Positions 16,226 to 25,185 of a DNA stretch of 64,000 nt are shown here, piece by piece. The DNA is from UBA995 sp035477115 (GTDB taxonomy: Bacteria > Bacillota > Sulfobacillia > UBA995). Location of the stretch: positions 1-64,000 of the forward strand of contig DATIKW010000029.1 in the NCBI GenBank assembly GCA_035477115.1, read 5' to 3'. Both the position numbers and the translations under genes were made by a program. Numbering within the stretch: the first letter of the stretch is position 1; every line of letters starts with the position of its first letter. Below the pieces are notes generated by a model, which searched no databases, was not told the DNA's origin, and saw nothing but the letters and a program-made list of their open reading frames with translations.

Positions 16226-17875
16226 CTAGAAGATGGCCTCCTCGCGGTACTCCCCGAACTCCTCCCGCAGCACGCCCATCATCTCCCCCAGCGTGGCATA
16301 GGCGCGGACCGCCTCCAACAGGGGGTACATCAGGTTGTCGGAACCCCGCGCGGCGTCGCGGACATCGCGCAGCGCTCGCTCGACCGCCCGCTCATCCCGG
16401 TTGCATCTGACTGCTTGCAGCCGTTCCACCTGGTGTTTCTCCGTCCCGGGGTTCACCCGCAACAGGTTGATGGCGGGCGGCGGCCCGCCGGCGTGGCAGT
16501 TGACGCCGACCACCGCCAGCTCGCCCGCCTCCACCCGGCGCTGATGACGGTAAGCGGAGTCGGCGATCTCCCGCTGGAAGAAGCCGAGTTCGATGGCGGC
16601 GACCACTCCTCCCAGTCGATCGATGCGGTCGAAATAATCCCGGGCCTCCTGCTCGAGCTGTCGGGTCAGGGTTTCGAGGCAATACGATCCGCCGAGCGGG
16701 TCGGCGGTGTTGGCGACCCCGCTCTCCAGGGCGATCACTTGCTGGGTACGAAGGGCCAGCCGGACGGCATCCTCGCTCGGCAGGGCCAATGCCTCATCCA
16801 TCGAGTTGGTGTGAAGCGACTGGGTGCCGCCGAGTACCGCCGCGAGCGCCTGGAGGGTGGTGCGCACGATGTTGTTCTCGGGTTGCTGGGCGGTCAGCGA
16901 GCACCCGGCGGTCTGAGTGTGAAAGCGGAGCATCCAGGACCGGGGGTTGACGGCCCCGAAGCGCTCCCGCATCTCCCGGGCCCAGATGCGGCGGGCGGCG
17001 CGGAACTTGGCGATCTCCTCGAGGAAGTCCACATGGGAATTGAAGAAGAAGGACAGGCGAGGGGCGAACTCGTCGACGTCCAGACCCGCGGCGATGCCGG
17101 CCCGCACGTATTCGCGGCCGCTGGCCAGGGTGAAGGCCAGTTCCTGGGCGGCGGTCGCCCCGGCCTCGCGGATGTGGTAGCCGCTGATGCTGATGGTGTT
17201 CCAGCGCGGTGCCTCCTCAGCGCCGAAGGCGAACGTATCCACCACCAGCCGCAGGGAGGGTCGCGGGGGGAAGACGAACGTCTTCTGAGCCATGTACTCC
17301 TTCAGGATGTCGTTCTGGATGGTGCCGGTTATCCGGTCCCGGGGCACGCCCTGCTTCTCCGCCACCGCGATGTACATGGCCCAGAGGATGGCGGCGGGGG
17401 CGTTGATGGTCATGGAGGTGCTGACCCGATCCAGGGGTATCCCCTCGAACAGGACTTCCATGTCCGCTAGCGTGTCTATAGCTACGCCCAGTCTGCCCAC
17501 TTCCCCCTCGCTGCGGGGGTGATCGGAGTCGTATCCCAGCAGGGTGGGGAAGTCGAAGGCAACCGACAAGCCGGTCTGGCCCTGTTCGAGCAGGAAGCGA
17601 TAGCGGGCATTCGAATCTTCAGCCGTGCCGAAGCCGGCAAACTGCCGCATCGTCCACAGCCGGCCCCGGTACATCGTGGGATGGATGCCCCGGGTGTAAG
17701 GATACTCGCCGGGGTCGCCGAGTTCCCGGTCATATTCCTGTTCGCGGGCTATAGCCGGTCCGTAGCATCCTTCCAGCGGTCGGCCGGACACGGTGATGAA
17801 GGCTGACTGCCGTTCGCCGGCGCCCGTCGCCTCGACCAACGCCATCCCCCCTCGTCCTCTTCGACCGCCAAGCAT
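16226..17875 (-). CDS. mcmA: Methylmalonyl-CoA mutase large subunit
   Basis: 549 residues: the TIM-barrel substrate domain without the B12 domain. It shows YPYTRGIHPTMYRGRLWTMRQFAGFGTAEDSN, STSMTINAPA, GTIQNDILKEYMAQ and SISGYHIREAGATAAQELAFTLA. The Tyr of TMYR (Y69) and the Arg of RPSLRL (R209) match the residues that contact the methylmalonyl carboxylate. Isobutyryl-CoA mutases have Phe and Gln there, so succinyl/methylmalonyl-CoA interconversion is favoured. ATG at 17845 (GAGG 4 bases upstream) is an alternative start. First gene of the operon, divergent from the regulator/hydrogenase operon across 109 bp. Confidence 0.9.
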   Translation of the reverse strand: MLGGRRGRGGMALVEATGAGERQSAFITVSGRPLEGCYGPAIAREQEYDRELGDPGEYPYTRGIHPTMYRGRLWTMRQFAGFGTAEDSNARYRFLLEQGQTGLSVAFDFPTLLGYDSDHPRSEGEVGRLGVAIDTLADMEVLFEGIPLDRVSTSMTINAPAAILWAMYIAVAEKQGVPRDRITGTIQNDILKEYMAQKTFVFPPRPSLRLVVDTFAFGAEEAPRWNTISISGYHIREAGATAAQELAFTLASGREYVRAGIAAGLDVDEFAPRLSFFFNSHVDFLEEIAKFRAARRIWAREMRERFGAVNPRSWMLRFHTQTAGCSLTAQQPENNIVRTTLQALAAVLGGTQSLHTNSMDEALALPSEDAVRLALRTQQVIALESGVANTADPLGGSYCLETLTRQLEQEARDYFDRIDRLGGVVAAIELGFFQREIADSAYRHQRRVEAGELAVVGVNCHAGGPPPAINLLRVNPGTEKHQVERLQAVRCNRDERAVERALRDVRDAARGSDNLMYPLLEAVRAYATLGEMMGVLREEFGEYREEAIF

Positions 17876-17949
17876 TCTCCCCCGTTTCCTGGAGATCCTC
17901 CCGGGACGTGCAGGCTCTGGGGCGTCGATGTACGAGTGTGAATCAGCAC

Positions 17950-17978
17950 TTGACGGGTCCCAACCAGCAGGCTAAACT
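17950..17978 (+). promoter_or_regulatory. Promoter giving an apparently leaderless regulator/hydrogenase transcript
   Basis: TTGACG (17950-17955) and TAAACT (17973-17978) have an exact 17-bp spacer. The expected start site, about 7 bases past the -10 box, falls on the GTG start codon at 17985. No ribosome binding site lies in between, so the message would be leaderless. Confidence 0.6.
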
Positions 17979-17983
17979 GGAAT

Positions 17984-17999
17984 CGTGAACGCTTTCACG
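17984..17999. promoter_or_regulatory. Palindromic operator over the start site
   Basis: CGTGAA-CGCT-TTCACG is a perfect 6-bp inverted repeat covering the predicted transcription start and the first codons of the XRE-cupin gene. Placement and symmetry suit autoregulation by a dimeric helix-turn-helix protein. A related GTGAATC half-site occurs upstream near 17938. Confidence 0.5.
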
Positions 18000-18593
18000 G
18001 ATTCAGGCGCAGGACCGAGCAAGCTCGGCGAGCGGCTCCGCCGGCTGCGCACCAATGGTCAGATCCGGGTGCGCGACGTGGCCGGCCAGTGCGGCGTGTC
18101 GCCGAGTTTCATCTATCAGCTCGAGCAGGGCAAGGTGGATCCGTCCCATTCGACCTTGAAGAGCCTGGCCCGGGCACTGGGCACCAGCGTGGCGGTGTTG
18201 CTGGGCGAGGAAATCCCCGAGTCCTGGATGGTGGTCCGCCATGCCGGGCGCCGCCGCCTGGTCACCGGCGAGGCGGGGGTGACGATACAGGTGCTCCCCT
18301 TCCTCGGCCAGCGCAGCAAGCGGATGCAGGTCCTGGCCTTCGATCTGGAGCCGGGGGCCGTCCACCGCCAGGTGATGTTCGAGCACGAGCGGGAGGACCT
18401 GATGTACTTGACCGCGGGCGAACTTGAACTCGACCTCGGCCACCGCTGGCTGCGGCTGCGCGCCGGCGACGTGGCTCACCTGGTGCTCGACCGGCCGCAG
18501 GGGTTATCCAACCCTGGTCCTATCGCGGCCCAGGGTATCTGGATCGTGTCTCCACCTCAGGCGGATGCCGAGGGGAGAGAGTTCGAAATCTGA
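17985..18593 (+). CDS. XRE-family transcriptional regulator with C-terminal cupin domain
   Basis: 202 residues. Residues 14-75 form a helix-turn-helix of the lambda-repressor type (LGERLRRLRTNGQIRVRDVAGQCGVSPSFIYQLEQGKVDPSHSTLKSLARAL). Residues 105-195 form a small beta-barrel cupin, which usually senses a metabolite. It stands between the divergent mutase operon and the hydrogenase operon, 22 bases before the latter, so it is probably co-transcribed with the hydrogenase and may control both sides. The ligand is unknown. The start is GTG at 17985 with no ribosome binding site (see promoter). Confidence 0.85.
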   Translation: MNAFTDSGAGPSKLGERLRRLRTNGQIRVRDVAGQCGVSPSFIYQLEQGKVDPSHSTLKSLARALGTSVAVLLGEEIPESWMVVRHAGRRRLVTGEAGVTIQVLPFLGQRSKRMQVLAFDLEPGAVHRQVMFEHEREDLMYLTAGELELDLGHRWLRLRAGDVAHLVLDRPQGLSNPGPIAAQGIWIVSPPQADAEGREFEI

Positions 18594-18615
18594 TGCTGCG
18601 GGAGCGGATGCCCGA

Positions 18616-21165
18616 GTGACGCAACTCGTCCAGACCCAGCCGTTGGGCAAGATCGAACGGCTCAATCAGATCATCGCCCGCTACGGAGGAAAAGTCAGCA
18701 ACCTGGTGCCCATCCTCCAGGACGTCCAGGCGGAGTACCGCTACCTTCCCGAGGAGGCCATGAGCTATGTGGCCAACGCCCTGGACATCTCCCCATCAGC
18801 CGTCTTCGGGGTAGCCACCTTCTATTCCCAGTTCACGATGAGCCCCCGGGGCCGCTACGTGATCAAGGTGTGCGACGGCACCGCCTGCCATGTTCGCGGC
18901 TCGGAGAGGGTCAGCTTCGCCGTTCGCGAGGCGGTCGGGCTGAAGCCGGATGGTCCGGGCACCACGCCCGACCTGAAGTTCACCGTCGAGCGGGTGGCGT
19001 GCGTCGGGGCGTGCGGCCTCGCCCCGGTGGTCATGGTGAATGACCGCGAGGTATATGGCGAACTGACTCCCGAGGAAGCCACCGCCCTCATGCGGCGGCT
19101 GGCCGACGAGACCGGGCCTGCTCCGGACGCGGCAACCCCGCTGGGGGGAGCGGTGGACGAGCAGGTCTCCGGGGCGCCCATGCCGGCCGTAGGGCCGTAC
19201 ATCCGTAGCCGCGCAGGCCTGGACCGGGCGATGGAACGCTTTCGGGCCGCGGTGATCGGCCAGAAGGTCCGGCTGCTGGTGTGCATGGAGACGGCTTGCG
19301 TGGCGAACGGGGCCCGCGAGGTGTACGCCGCCTTGCGCGATGCCCTGGACGCGCGGGGTCTTCGCGCGGAATTGGATATACTGGCCGAGCGCCGGGCAAG
19401 CCCGGCGGGCACGGTCCCGCCGGCCATCTCGCCCTGCGGGCGTCCCCAGCCGGCCGGGCCGGGCGAGGCGGGTCTCATCAAGGCCGGCTGCCACGGCTAC
19501 TGTCAGATCGGTCCCCTCGTGGTGCTCGAACCGGGGCGGATCGTGTACGCCAAGGTCCGGCCGGAGGACGCGGTCGAGATCGTGGCGGAGACGGTGGAGC
19601 GAGGCCAGATCGTCACCCGCCTCCTGCACCGGGAGCCGGGAGATGCTCAACCCGTGCTGGACGAACCCAACATCGCTTTCTATCGGCCCCAGAACAAGAT
19701 TGCCCTGGCGACCTGCGGCCGGCTCGACTCGGAGGACATCCGCGAGTATCTGGCCTTCGGGGGTTACGCGGCGCTGGGCCGTGCCCTGTTTGAGCTGACC
19801 CCGGAACAGGTCATAGCCGAGGTGAGCGCCTCGGGCCTTCGCGGCCGGGGTGGAGGAGGATTCCCCACCGGAACCAAGTGGGCCGCCTGCCGGAAGGCAA
19901 CCGGCAGTCCCAAGTACATCGTATGCAACGCCGACGAGGGCGATCCGGGAGCCTTCATGGATCGCAGCCTGCTGGAAGGCGACCCCCACCGGGTGCTGGA
20001 GGGGATCGCCCTGGCCGGTTACGCGGTGGGCGCCGAAGAAGCTTACGTATACGTACGGGCCGAGTACCCGCTGGCCGTCCGCCGGCTCCGCCGGGCGATA
20101 AAACAGGGCGTCGCCTACGGTCTCCTGGGCGAGCGGATCCTCGGGTCGGATTTCTCCTTGCAGGTTCATATCAAGGAGGGGGCGGGCGCCTTCGTGTGCG
20201 GCGAGGAAACGGCGCTGCTGGCGTCGATCGAGGGCCAGCGGGGCATGCCCCGGCCGCGCCCGCCTTTCCCCGCTACCTCCGGCCTCTGGGGGCAGCCGAC
20301 GGTGATCAACAACGTGGAGACCCTGGCCTGTGTCCCCTTCATCGTGCACGAGGGAGCCCGGGCGTTCCGCCAATTCGGGACGGAGAAGAGCCCGGGAACC
20401 AAGACTTTCGCCCTTGCCGGCCAGGTGGCGCGGACCGGGCTGATCGAGATCGCCATGGGCACTCCCCTGCGGCAGGTCGTATTCGACATCGGCGGCGGTA
20501 TGCGGCGGCCGCGCCCTTTCAAGGCGGTGCAGATCGGGGGACCGTCGGGCGGATGTCTGACCACCCAGCACCTCGATTTGCCCCTGGACTACGAGTCGCT
20601 CAAGGCGGCCGGCGCGATGGTCGGTTCCGGCGGCCTGGTGGTGGTGGACGACGGGACTTGTATGGTGGAAATGGCCCGTTATTTCATGAACTTCGTCCAG
20701 GAGGAATCCTGCGGCAAGTGCGTGCCGTGCCGCGAGGGCACGAGGAGGATGCTGGAACTCCTCGACAAGATGACGGCGGGCCGGGCGGACCTGGGCGACC
20801 TTGAAAGACTCGAGAGTCTCGCCACGGTGGTGACGGACGGGTCGCTTTGCGGGCTGGGCAAGACCGCCTCCAACCCGGTGGTCACGACCTTGCGCTACTT
20901 CCGGGACGAGTACCTGGCCCACATCCGCGATAAACGCTGCCCTGCCGGCGTGTGCCGCGACCTGCTCGACTTCCGGATCCTGGCCGAACGCTGCAACGGA
21001 TGCGGGGCTTGCGTCAAGGTATGCGCCACGCAGGCGATCACCGGCGAACGCCGGCAGCCCCATGTCATCGATCCCGCCCGGTGCACTCGATGCGGCGCTT
21101 GCGTTGACCGCTGTAAATTCGAGGCCATAACCAGGAGCATTGACGACGGGGAGGTCGGGTCATGA
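18616..21165 (+). CDS. Fused HydC-HydB (NuoE-NuoF type) subunit of an electron-bifurcating [FeFe]-hydrogenase
   Basis: 849 residues combining two normally separate subunits. Residues 1-165 are a NuoE/HydC thioredoxin-like [2Fe-2S] domain (Cys 86, 91, 129, 133). Residues 215-335 are a second [2Fe-2S] domain (Cys 223, 228, 292, 296). Then comes the NuoF/HydB flavin core with GLRGRGGGGFPTGTKW and NADEGDPGAFMDRSLLEGDPH, then ESCGKCVPCREG, and two C-terminal [4Fe-4S] motifs (CNGCGACVKVC, CTRCGACVDRC). It oxidises or forms NADH while exchanging electrons with ferredoxin and HydA. A Pro/Gly-rich insert of about 25 residues (near 260-285) interrupts the second [2Fe-2S] domain. GTG start 22 bases after the regulator; ATGA overlap with hydA. 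Confidence 0.88.
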   Translation: MTQLVQTQPLGKIERLNQIIARYGGKVSNLVPILQDVQAEYRYLPEEAMSYVANALDISPSAVFGVATFYSQFTMSPRGRYVIKVCDGTACHVRGSERVSFAVREAVGLKPDGPGTTPDLKFTVERVACVGACGLAPVVMVNDREVYGELTPEEATALMRRLADETGPAPDAATPLGGAVDEQVSGAPMPAVGPYIRSRAGLDRAMERFRAAVIGQKVRLLVCMETACVANGAREVYAALRDALDARGLRAELDILAERRASPAGTVPPAISPCGRPQPAGPGEAGLIKAGCHGYCQIGPLVVLEPGRIVYAKVRPEDAVEIVAETVERGQIVTRLLHREPGDAQPVLDEPNIAFYRPQNKIALATCGRLDSEDIREYLAFGGYAALGRALFELTPEQVIAEVSASGLRGRGGGGFPTGTKWAACRKATGSPKYIVCNADEGDPGAFMDRSLLEGDPHRVLEGIALAGYAVGAEEAYVYVRAEYPLAVRRLRRAIKQGVAYGLLGERILGSDFSLQVHIKEGAGAFVCGEETALLASIEGQRGMPRPRPPFPATSGLWGQPTVINNVETLACVPFIVHEGARAFRQFGTEKSPGTKTFALAGQVARTGLIEIAMGTPLRQVVFDIGGGMRRPRPFKAVQIGGPSGGCLTTQHLDLPLDYESLKAAGAMVGSGGLVVVDDGTCMVEMARYFMNFVQEESCGKCVPCREGTRRMLELLDKMTAGRADLGDLERLESLATVVTDGSLCGLGKTASNPVVTTLRYFRDEYLAHIRDKRCPAGVCRDLLDFRILAERCNGCGACVKVCATQAITGERRQPHVIDPARCTRCGACVDRCKFEAITRSIDDGEVGS

Positions 21166-23171
21166 GCAATCCAGCCGGCAAAATCACCTTGAACGGCAGG
21201 GAGGTCCCTTACTACGACGGCGACAGCCTGCTCGAGACCGCGCGCCGGCAGGGGATCGACATCCCGTCTTTCTGTTACCACTCGGAACTGAGCGTGTACG
21301 GGGCGTGCCGCCTGTGTCTGGTGGAGGTGGAGGGCCGGGGGCTGATGGCTTCCTGTTCGACCAGCCCGGAAGCGGGCATGGCGGTTCGGACCGACGGTCG
21401 GCGGCTGCGCCGGCTGCGCCGGACGATCCTCGAGTTGCTGTTGGCCAACCACCGATTGGATTGCGCAACCTGCTCCAAGGGGACCGCTTGCCGCCTGCAT
21501 GAACTCTGCCAGCGGCTGGGCGTTCGCGAGAGCAGCCTCGGTCAGCGGCAGGAGGATGTGCCCCTCGACCAGTCGGGGCTTTCCCTGGTGCGCGACCCCA
21601 ACAAGTGCATCCTGTGCGGCGACTGCGTGCGCATGTGCCGCGAGGTTCAGGGGCTAGGGGTCCTCGATTTCGCCTATCGCGGCTCGCGTACGACGGTGAT
21701 CCCCGCCTTCGGGCGGGACCTGGCGGAGGTGGATTGCGTCAACTGCGGGCAGTGTGCCGCGGTATGTCCGACGGCCGCCATCACCGTGCGTTCCGACGTG
21801 GAACCGGTATGGGAGGCCTTGCACGACCCGGAACTGGTGGTGGTCGCGCAACTGGCCCCCGCGGTACGGGTGGCCCTGGGCGAGGTCTTCGGCTTGCCGG
21901 CGGGGGAGGATGGCACCGGACTGGTGGTAACCGCCCTCCGGAGGGTTGGCTTTGACCGGGTGTACGACACGGTGTTCACCGCCGACCTGACCACCGTCGA
22001 GGAGGCCCATGAGTTCCAGGGACGGCTCGAGCGGGGCGGCCCGTTCCCTCACCTGACTTCCTGTTGTCCTGCCTGGGTGAAGTACTGCGAGCAGTATTTC
22101 CCCGAGTTCCTGGGGAACCTGTCCACCTGCAAGTCACCCCAGCAGATGCTGGGCGCGCTCGTCAAGAAGCTGACGCACGATGCCGAGTCGCCGCGGGTGC
22201 GAGTCGTGTCCATCATGCCGTGCAGCGCCAAGAAGTTCGAGGCCCATCGGCCCGAGCATGCCGGAGATGTCGACTGGGTGCTGTCTACCGTCGAGGCCGC
22301 CCAACTGATCCGCGAGGCCGGCATCGTATTCTCGGAACTCGAGCCGGAGGCGGCGGACAATCCCCTGGGCATGACCACCGGGGGCGGCGTCATCTTCGGG
22401 GCGAGCGGCGGCGTTACCGAGGCGGTACTGAGGGTAGCGCTGGATGCGGCGGGACTCCCCCAGCCGCCGCAACTGGAGTTCCAGGCCTTGCGGGGGGAGG
22501 AACGAGTCCGGGAGACGGAAGTCCGCGCAGGCGATGCCGTCCTCAAGCTGGCGGTGGTCCACGGGCTGGGCGCGGCCGGAGAGGTCCTCCGGGGGATCCG
22601 GGAGGGGCGCCTCAACTATCATTTGATCGAAGTCATGGCCTGCCCGGGTGGGTGCATCGGCGGTGCCGGTCAGCCCCGGGGCAATCGAGGGGATCGCTCC
22701 GCTCGCCAGCGGGGTCTGTATCGGATCGATCGCTCCCTGCAACTGCGCATCGCTTCCCATAACCCGTTTGTACGGGAGCTATATGGGAGCCACCTCGGGC
22801 ATCCCGGCAGCGATCAAGCCCACGCCTTGCTGCATACCCACTACGCGCCCCGCCAGCGGCTGGTCGGCAAGGACGCTCATCCTATCCTGGAAGCGCCGGC
22901 CGGCGCCCTCAGCATCTCGGTATGCGTGGGGACGGGGTGCTACTTGCGGGGGGCCCATACCGTCCTGGAAGGATTGCTGAAGGGCGTGAGGGAAGCAGGA
23001 CTCGAAGACAAGGTGAGCATCAGCGCCACCTTCTGTCTGGAGAACTGCGATCGGGGAGTGTCGGTCCGGGCGGGGGACACGATCCTCACCGGAGTCGCAC
23101 CCGCTTCTCCGCGGGAGCTGGTGCGGACCATCGTTGAGCCCCGGCTGGCACCCGAGAGGAGCCGTGCGTGA
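21162..23171 (+). CDS. hydA: [FeFe]-hydrogenase catalytic subunit HydA (group A, bifurcating type)
   Basis: 669 residues. An N-terminal [2Fe-2S] ferredoxin domain (Cys 38, 49, 52, 65) is followed by a His-ligated [4Fe-4S] (His 97, Cys 101, 104, 110) and two [4Fe-4S] (Cys 149-159 and 192-202). The H-cluster domain has TSCCPAW (299-305), MPCSAKKFE (352-360) and MACPGGCIGGAGQP (492-505). A C-terminal thioredoxin-like [2Fe-2S] domain (Cys 588, 593, 625, 629) is the mark of trimeric/tetrameric NADH-linked enzymes. All active-site residues are present; the only deviation is GGAGQP for GGGGQP. Overlaps both neighbours by 4 bases. Confidence 0.93.
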   Translation: MSNPAGKITLNGREVPYYDGDSLLETARRQGIDIPSFCYHSELSVYGACRLCLVEVEGRGLMASCSTSPEAGMAVRTDGRRLRRLRRTILELLLANHRLDCATCSKGTACRLHELCQRLGVRESSLGQRQEDVPLDQSGLSLVRDPNKCILCGDCVRMCREVQGLGVLDFAYRGSRTTVIPAFGRDLAEVDCVNCGQCAAVCPTAAITVRSDVEPVWEALHDPELVVVAQLAPAVRVALGEVFGLPAGEDGTGLVVTALRRVGFDRVYDTVFTADLTTVEEAHEFQGRLERGGPFPHLTSCCPAWVKYCEQYFPEFLGNLSTCKSPQQMLGALVKKLTHDAESPRVRVVSIMPCSAKKFEAHRPEHAGDVDWVLSTVEAAQLIREAGIVFSELEPEAADNPLGMTTGGGVIFGASGGVTEAVLRVALDAAGLPQPPQLEFQALRGEERVRETEVRAGDAVLKLAVVHGLGAAGEVLRGIREGRLNYHLIEVMACPGGCIGGAGQPRGNRGDRSARQRGLYRIDRSLQLRIASHNPFVRELYGSHLGHPGSDQAHALLHTHYAPRQRLVGKDAHPILEAPAGALSISVCVGTGCYLRGAHTVLEGLLKGVREAGLEDKVSISATFCLENCDRGVSVRAGDTILTGVAPASPRELVRTIVEPRLAPERSRA

Positions 23172-23440
23172 TCGGGATCGAGGTCTGCGTGGGTAGTTCC
23201 TGCTTCCTGCGCGGAGCGGAAGCGGTGATCCGCATCCTCCAGGAACTGGTGGAACGGCACGGGATCAAGGCGGAGGTCACCCTGCGGGGCAGCTTCTGCA
23301 TGGAGAGTTGCACCCAGGGAGTGACCATTCGCATCGGGCCGCAGCTGCATCGGGGGGTGTTCCCCGAGCAGGTGCCCGCCTTGTTTGCCCGGGAGGTGCT
23401 GGCGAAGCTCGCAGGCACGGGAGGTGAGGGCAGCCCGTGA
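23168..23440 (+). CDS. Small thioredoxin-like [2Fe-2S] ferredoxin
   Basis: 90 residues with VCVGSSCFLRGAE and GSFCMESCTQGVTIRIG, the four-Cys pattern of NuoE-like [2Fe-2S] ferredoxins. It is similar to the C-terminal domain of the preceding HydA. Small proteins of this kind often stand between bifurcating and sensory hydrogenases and may carry electrons between them. GTGA overlaps on both sides imply strict co-translation. Confidence 0.8.
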   Translation: MIGIEVCVGSSCFLRGAEAVIRILQELVERHGIKAEVTLRGSFCMESCTQGVTIRIGPQLHRGVFPEQVPALFAREVLAKLAGTGGEGSP

Positions 23441-25185
23441 CCGGGATCATCACCACCAGCGAGGCGAAGTGCCGCGACTGCTACCGGTGTCTGCGGTCCT
23501 GCCCGGTGCACGCCATCGGCTTTCGCGCCGACCCGGGCGGCAGCCACCTCCATGCCAAGGTGGACGACGAGCGCTGCATCCTGGACGGCCGCTGCGTCCT
23601 GGCCTGCCCGCAGCGCGCCAAGCGGGTGCGCGATGACCGGCAGCAGGTGCGAGACTTGCTGGCCGGAGGTCAAACCGTCGCTGCCAGCCTTGCCCCGTCC
23701 TTCGCCGGTGCTCTGCCCCTGGATCCGGAAGTCATCCCCGGCTTGCTGCGTGCGCTCGGATTCGGCGAGGTCCACGAGACGGCGGCGGGAGCGGGCCTGG
23801 TCGCGGCGGCCCACCGCCGGCGGGCCGGCGATGATCGCCCCCTGATCACCTCCAGTTGTCCGGTGGTCGTCAACCTGCTGGAGCGACACCATCCCGAGGT
23901 CCTGCCCTATCTCGCGCCGGTGGTGTCGCCCATGGTCGCCCACGCGCGGATGCTGCGCGCGGCGAACCCGGCGCTGCGGGTCGTGTTCGTGGGCCCCTGC
24001 ATCGCCAAGAAGCGGGAGGCGGCCCAAGTCGCCCCGGACGACTTGGCCGCCGTCCTCACCTTCCGAGAACTCTGGGACATGTGGGAGGAGGCGGGGCTGG
24101 TTCGAGAGGGCCAGGTAGCGGCAACCGTGGACCGGTCCGGCTTTGACCCGCCGGCCGCCGGCATCGCCCGGCTGTTCCCGCTCGACGGCGGATTGCTCAA
24201 GACGGCCGGCCTCAGCACCGACTCCCTGGCGGAGTCGGTGGCGGTGGTGACGGGGCTCGACCGCTGTGTCGAGTTGATCCGGGCGCTGGCCGAGGCGCCG
24301 TCGGCTCGGCCGGCGCCGGGCTTGATCGAGATGCTGGCTTGCGACGGTGGATGTGTCGGCGGTCCCCAGGCGGTGGGGACGGGCGACCTCCTGGACCGGC
24401 GGCGGAGAGTGCTCGCCTTCCATGCCCGCCGGGCCGCGGCCGGCGAAGAGCCGGCGGCGGTGCCCGCGATTGAACTACTCCAGTCGCATGGCGACCGGCG
24501 GCCCGTCCGCCCGGTGCCCGGGGAGGCGGCCATCCGCGCCATCCTGGCCCGCATCGGCAAGGTGACGCCCGCCGACGAGTTGAACTGCGGAGCCTGCGGG
24601 TTCGATTCCTGCCGCAGCAAGGCGGTAGCCGTCCACCAGGGCTACGCCGAACTGGAGATGTGCATCCCCTATATGCGGGCCAAGGCCGAGTCCGTGGCCA
24701 ACGTGGTGCTGGATGCCATGCCCAGCGGGGTGGTGGTGACCGACGCCGAGTTGCGGATCATCGAGGTCAACGTGGCTGCCTGCCGCATGTTCTCGCCGGC
24801 CGGCGCCGCCCCCCCCGCTCCCGGCGAGCACGTCTCCCGCTTGACCGATCCTCGGCCTTTCCGGGAGGCCGTGAGCAGCCGGCAGACGGTGAGCGGTCGC
24901 GTCTCCCAGCCTCCTCAGGACCTGATCGCCCAGCAGACCATCTTCTACGTCCCCGAACACGAGATCGTGGTGGGGATCTTCACCGACGTCACGGCGGGGG
25001 AAAGGCAGCGGGAGAAGGCTGCAGCCGTGCGTTCGGCGACGGTCGCCCGCGCCCAGGACGTCATGAACAAGCAGATGAAGGTGGCTCAGGAGATCGCCGG
25101 CCTGCTGGGCGAGACGACCGCCGAGACCAAGGTGTTGCTGACGAAGCTCATCCGGGTCATCGAGGAAGGGTCGTCTACGGAGTGA
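23437..25185 (+). CDS. Sensory [FeFe]-hydrogenase with PAS domain (group C, HydS/HsfB-like)
   Basis: 582 residues. N-terminal 2[4Fe-4S] domain (CRDCYRCLRSCP, CILDGRCVLACP). Divergent H-cluster motifs follow: TSSCPVVV (138-145), GPCIAKKREA (186-195) and MLACDGGCVGG (299-309). The first has Ser where catalytic enzymes keep the proton-relay Cys of TSCCP, as in sensory hydrogenases. A four-Cys [4Fe-4S] module (CGACGFDSC, Cys 384, 387, 392, 409) and a PAS domain (about 418-520) come next, ending in a helical segment. It probably senses H2 and passes the state to the adjacent phosphatase. Overlaps both neighbours by 4 bases. Confidence 0.87.
   Translation: MTGIITTSEAKCRDCYRCLRSCPVHAIGFRADPGGSHLHAKVDDERCILDGRCVLACPQRAKRVRDDRQQVRDLLAGGQTVAASLAPSFAGALPLDPEVIPGLLRALGFGEVHETAAGAGLVAAAHRRRAGDDRPLITSSCPVVVNLLERHHPEVLPYLAPVVSPMVAHARMLRAANPALRVVFVGPCIAKKREAAQVAPDDLAAVLTFRELWDMWEEAGLVREGQVAATVDRSGFDPPAAGIARLFPLDGGLLKTAGLSTDSLAESVAVVTGLDRCVELIRALAEAPSARPAPGLIEMLACDGGCVGGPQAVGTGDLLDRRRRVLAFHARRAAAGEEPAAVPAIELLQSHGDRRPVRPVPGEAAIRAILARIGKVTPADELNCGACGFDSCRSKAVAVHQGYAELEMCIPYMRAKAESVANVVLDAMPSGVVVTDAELRIIEVNVAACRMFSPAGAAPPAPGEHVSRLTDPRPFREAVSSRQTVSGRVSQPPQDLIAQQTIFYVPEHEIVVGIFTDVTAGERQREKAAAVRSATVARAQDVMNKQMKVAQEIAGLLGETTAETKVLLTKLIRVIEEGSSTE

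Noticed and set aside
18796..21063. A 755-codon open frame antisense to the HydCB gene
   Set aside because: High G+C and third-position bias open long antisense frames. The translation has no recognisable domain, whereas the sense strand encodes an intact multi-domain enzyme.
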